A DNA stretch of 29,992 nt from CAZISM01 sp964541895 (GTDB lineage Bacteria > Zhuqueibacterota > Zhuqueibacteria > Residuimicrobiales > Residuimicrobiaceae). The stretch covers positions 1 to 29,992 of the forward strand of contig CAZISM010000066.1 in the NCBI GenBank assembly GCA_964541895.1, written 5' to 3'. A model generated the notes under the pieces. That model made no database searches and was not told the DNA's origin. It saw only the letters and a program-made list of their open reading frames with translations. Made by a program: the position numbers and the translations under genes. Shown here in pieces: positions 27,253-29,992 of this stretch; within the stretch, counting starts at the first letter, position 1; every line of letters begins with the position of its first letter.

Positions 27253-29992
27253 ATGCAGATCGTAAAGCAATGTCTGGCCATATCACAGCTTCTGTTATTC
27301 GCTTTTTTGGCCAATTCTCTTGTAGCCGATACAAAGTATCAAAGTGNNNNNNNNNNNNNNNNNNNNNNNNNNNNNNNNNNNNNNNNNNNNNNNNNNNNNN
27401 NNNNNNNNNNNNNNNNNNNNNNNNNNNNNNNNNNNNNNNNNNNNNNCTGTTATTCGCTTTTTTGGCCAATTCTCTTGTAGCCGATACAAAGTATCAAAGT
27501 GCTACCATCCGCCTGGGCCCTGCCGCCAATGGTGTTGAAAAAAAAGTCGCCGGCCTGCTGCGTGATCGTCTTCTGGAAAGCGGCATGACCGACGTGTCCA
27601 TGGAGGCCGGTCGAACAGGCAACGACCACTTGATAATTTTATTGGGCAGAGCCGACCATCATCCGGACATTCAGCGCTGCATGGGCGAACATGGAATAGC
27701 GCCGCTGACAGAGCTGGCGCCGGGGCCGGAGGGATTCCTGCTGCAATGGCTCAACCACCACAGCCAACCCACACTGCTGGCCGCCGGCGTGGACGACCGC
27801 GGTTGCCTGTACTGCGTCGGCGAACTGCTGCGGCAAGCGGAAATTTTAGATCACCTCCTGTACCTGCCGACAGGAGTGAAGGTGCGTACCGCGCCCGCGT
27901 TCCAGATCCGCGGCACCCAGTACGGTCAGAGCGGCGTGGCCAAAACTCTGGCGCACGTCCGCGATTGGAGCGAAGCAGAGACGCAACGGGTGATCCTGGA
28001 TTACGCCCTGGCCGGCGCCAATATATTCAGCACCGAACCCGGCCCCCTCTTCGATTTTCTGAAATCGTACGGTTTGATGACCCAGGGCGGATTCGGCGCC
28101 AACACGGCCGGCGGTCAGGTGCCGCCGGCATGGCAGGCCTTTGAGTCCATCGGCCGTACCGGCTATGTCTGCCTTTCCGTGCCGGAAGCACGAGCGTACA
28201 TGTTACAACGTTGCGAGCAGACGTTCAAAAACAGCCCACCTTATGACCTGGTGAAATTTCACGGCGGCGACGGCGGCGGCTGCGAGTGCGATCGCTGCAA
28301 TCCCTATGGCCTCACCTTTATCAAACTCGTGGAAGAGATGGCTGCCATCGTTCACAGCTGTCATCCGCACACCCGCATCTATTTCACCAATCAGAAATTC
28401 GACGACGAAGACGACCAGGCCATTTTCCAATATCTTCAGGAAAAACCGCGCCACTGGCTGTGGGCCTGGGGGTATGGCCCAGGCTCCGATGCCACCTCCT
28501 GGCAGCCCGGGCACCGCCAGACCCATCGCATGGACCTGTTCCGCTATCCGGGGTACGGTCCCTACGGCCTGTATCCCAAAGAGATTCTTCATCAGTTGCC
28601 GCCGCAGCAGGTGCTGGTCTATTACAACGAAATCACCCACTGGAAATACGCACAGCACGGCTACATCCAGATGTATCCGCGCGCCGATCGCAACGGCGAT
28701 CAGCCGCCGCACTGGAGCCACGACATTTATGAACGTCGTCCGGATCAATACCTCACCATGGTCTATAACCGTCTGACGTTTTATGCCTGGCCGCGTTATT
28801 ACCATCGCGTTTTCAACGACCTCATGCCCTACGGCGTCGGCGACATCACCCATTCCAGCGGCCATCATGACCATGTTAACCAGTGGTTGTGGCAGCGACT
28901 CCTCTGGTCGCCGCGCCTGAGCGTGGAACAGGTGGTGGACCAATACTGCCGCACCTGGTTCGGCCAGGAAGCTGCGCCGGACATGGCCCGCGCCCTCTTC
29001 CAGCTGGAGGAAAACCTGCAGGAGCAACCCGACACACCCCTGCATCACAAAACAGGCATCGATACCTTTTATGCGCGGGTCACCGCCGCCGGCCAAAAAA
29101 TGCCGGCACCCCGGATGGCGACCAGCTGGCTGTGGCGTCTGTTCATGCAAAAAGCCGCATTGGATAAATACATTCAACTGGCGGTTGGACAACAGATCGA
29201 ACTGCAGCAGCGCATAGAAAAAGAGACTCGTCGCATTCTGCAACGCCATCCACAGAATACCGATATCAACGAGATGCTGCTCTGGTTAAAAACTATTCAG
29301 GAAACGCCGGCGATGGCGCAATTGCGCCAGGAAGCCGGTCGATTGGGTGCAGAGTCCGATCGCCTGTTCGGCGACCGCAACGAAGGCTATTTTAATCTGC
29401 AGCACGATTTCATCGGCCTGGGCTGGTTGCAGCGCCAACTTGAGCGGGCGCAAGCAACCGGAGGTAACGAACGGCGGCAGCTCCTGGCCATGATCGTCGA
29501 CTATGAAGATAGCGGCGACGGCGGCTATTATGACAATTTGGGCACCTCTAATCCGGCCCCGCATGTCACCTTTGGCTATCCGTATGACCACGGCCAGCCC
29601 TATGTGAACGAGATGTTGTCGGAAGGCAATCGCCCCAGCCAGCGTTCCATGCATTTTACCCAGGATGAGGAACAGGGCGTCACCCTGCACTATCAGGACC
29701 TGGACCCCAAAGCCTCCTATCGCATTCGCTTTACGTTTGTCCGACCCTGGTATCAGCCGCGCTATGCCGACCGCATGAATCAAACCGGACAAGCCATATT
29801 TGCCGACGACCATCTGCTGGCTGAACATGTGGAGCTTCCTCTGCAGATGAGCGACTTTTTCACCTTTGACATCCCCAAACGCTGCACGGCGGACGGCGAT
29901 CTGGTGATCCGTCTGCAGCGCGCGCCGGATGTGGCCCGCGGCGACCGGGTGTCTATTGAACAGTGGCGCAACTCGGGCGGCTGGGGCACGCT
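27253..29992 (+). CDS. Secreted alpha-glucuronidase/GH20-like hydrolase, 3'-truncated by window and split on paper by an N gap
   Basis: Begins at ATG 27253 with CGGAGC upstream and a signal peptide (core LLLFAFLANSLVA). The run of Ns at 27347-27446 breaks it, but removing the Ns and one copy of the 55-bp duplication restores one open frame of about 861 residues to the window end, without a stop. After the signal comes an N-terminal domain like that of GH67/GH20 enzymes: LIILLGR, GFLLQ, TLLAAGVDDRGCLYCVGELLR. Then comes FQIRGTQYG at about 165-173. A barrel region has C-x-C-x2-C at 292, 294 and 297 (GGGCECDRC), as in alpha-glucuronidase-related and DUF4838-type proteins. A helical part follows, and the last 180 residues look like beta sandwich. 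It probably acts on acidic or N-acetylated glycans; the substrate is unknown. It likely works with the lipoprotein upstream. Confidence 0.75.
27292..27346 (+). repeat. 55-bp duplication, left copy at gap edge
   Basis: Identical base for base to 27447-27501. It lies inside the signal-peptide codons of the hydrolase and directly abuts the first N. Exact ends at the Ns on both sides are the mark of overlapping contig ends rather than a biological repeat. Confidence 0.95.
27347..27446. other. Assembly gap of exactly 100 Ns
   Basis: A run of 100 unknown bases, the conventional length for a gap of unknown size. The flanks are the same 55-bp sequence, so the true gap length is most likely negative (minus 55), with no missing sequence. 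Confidence 0.97.
27447..27501 (+). repeat. 55-bp duplication, right copy at gap edge
   Basis: Second copy of 27292-27346, starting on the first base after the Ns. It reads in the same codon phase as the left copy relative to its gene and continues into the hydrolase without a stop. Confidence 0.95.

Noticed and set aside
27347..27446. Reading the gene as two pieces or as a frameshifted pseudogene
   Set aside because: The break is caused only by the Ns and the duplicated 55 bp. Collapsing them restores a single frame.

Overview
The window reads as chromosomal DNA of a Gram-negative-type, probably anaerobic or facultative heterotrophic bacterium with moderately high GC (upper fifties percent by eye). 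Genes are tightly packed, and there are lipoprotein and secreted-hydrolase signals and a full [NiFe]-hydrogenase maturation operon. A run of 100 Ns flanked by an exact 55-bp duplication points to a short-read, probably metagenome-derived, assembly. The mix of GdhA, GltBD, a receiver/PPDK fusion, an SGLT-like symporter, adenosine-specific kinase and unusual glycoside-hydrolase-like proteins would fit an uncultivated lineage near Calditrichota/KSB1. That placement is inference from gene style, not a database result. No rRNA, tRNA, CRISPR array, transposase or phage gene was seen.

Layout. (1) 1-2036: small palindromes, then a minus-strand two-gene operon of unknown function (a coiled-coil protein and a two-helix membrane protein) behind a good sigma-70-type promoter. 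(2) 2300-6887, plus strand: NADP-type glutamate dehydrogenase, a 1007-residue protein with two receiver-like domains fused to a PPDK/PEP-synthase ATP-binding domain, and an overlapping 66-residue zinc-finger protein. (3) 6899-13571, minus strand: a secreted DUF2914 protein, then glutamate synthase gltD and gltB, with a palindrome cluster before gltD's 3' end. (4) 13572-14180: a 609-nt stretch without a convincing gene but with several strong inverted repeats, lying 5' of gltB. (5) 14181-15806, minus strand: a secreted C69-type dipeptidase. (6) 15987-24794, plus strand: a HAD phosphatase, a second palindrome cluster, adenosine-specific kinase, an Na+/solute symporter, and hypA-hypB-hypF-hypC-hypD-hypE. 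(7) 24816-29992, plus strand: two large envelope or secreted proteins that look like glycoside hydrolases, separated by a third palindrome cluster. The second gene is interrupted on paper by the N gap and runs off the window.

How the genes work together. GdhA and GltBD give low- and high-affinity routes of ammonium assimilation into glutamate. The receiver-PPDK protein between them may tie phosphotransfer or carbon status to this metabolism (inference). The hyp genes make and insert the Fe(CN)2CO and Ni parts of a [NiFe] hydrogenase encoded elsewhere. The symporter, dipeptidase and glycoside-hydrolase-like proteins suggest scavenging of sugars and peptides.

The most useful observations are four. 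The N gap is almost certainly an artefact that hides an intact gene. Three intergenic clusters of short perfect hairpins share one GC-rich module. The receiver-PPDK fusion is encoded with a translationally overlapped zinc-finger partner. The two-gene membrane/coiled-coil operon matches no family I recognise.
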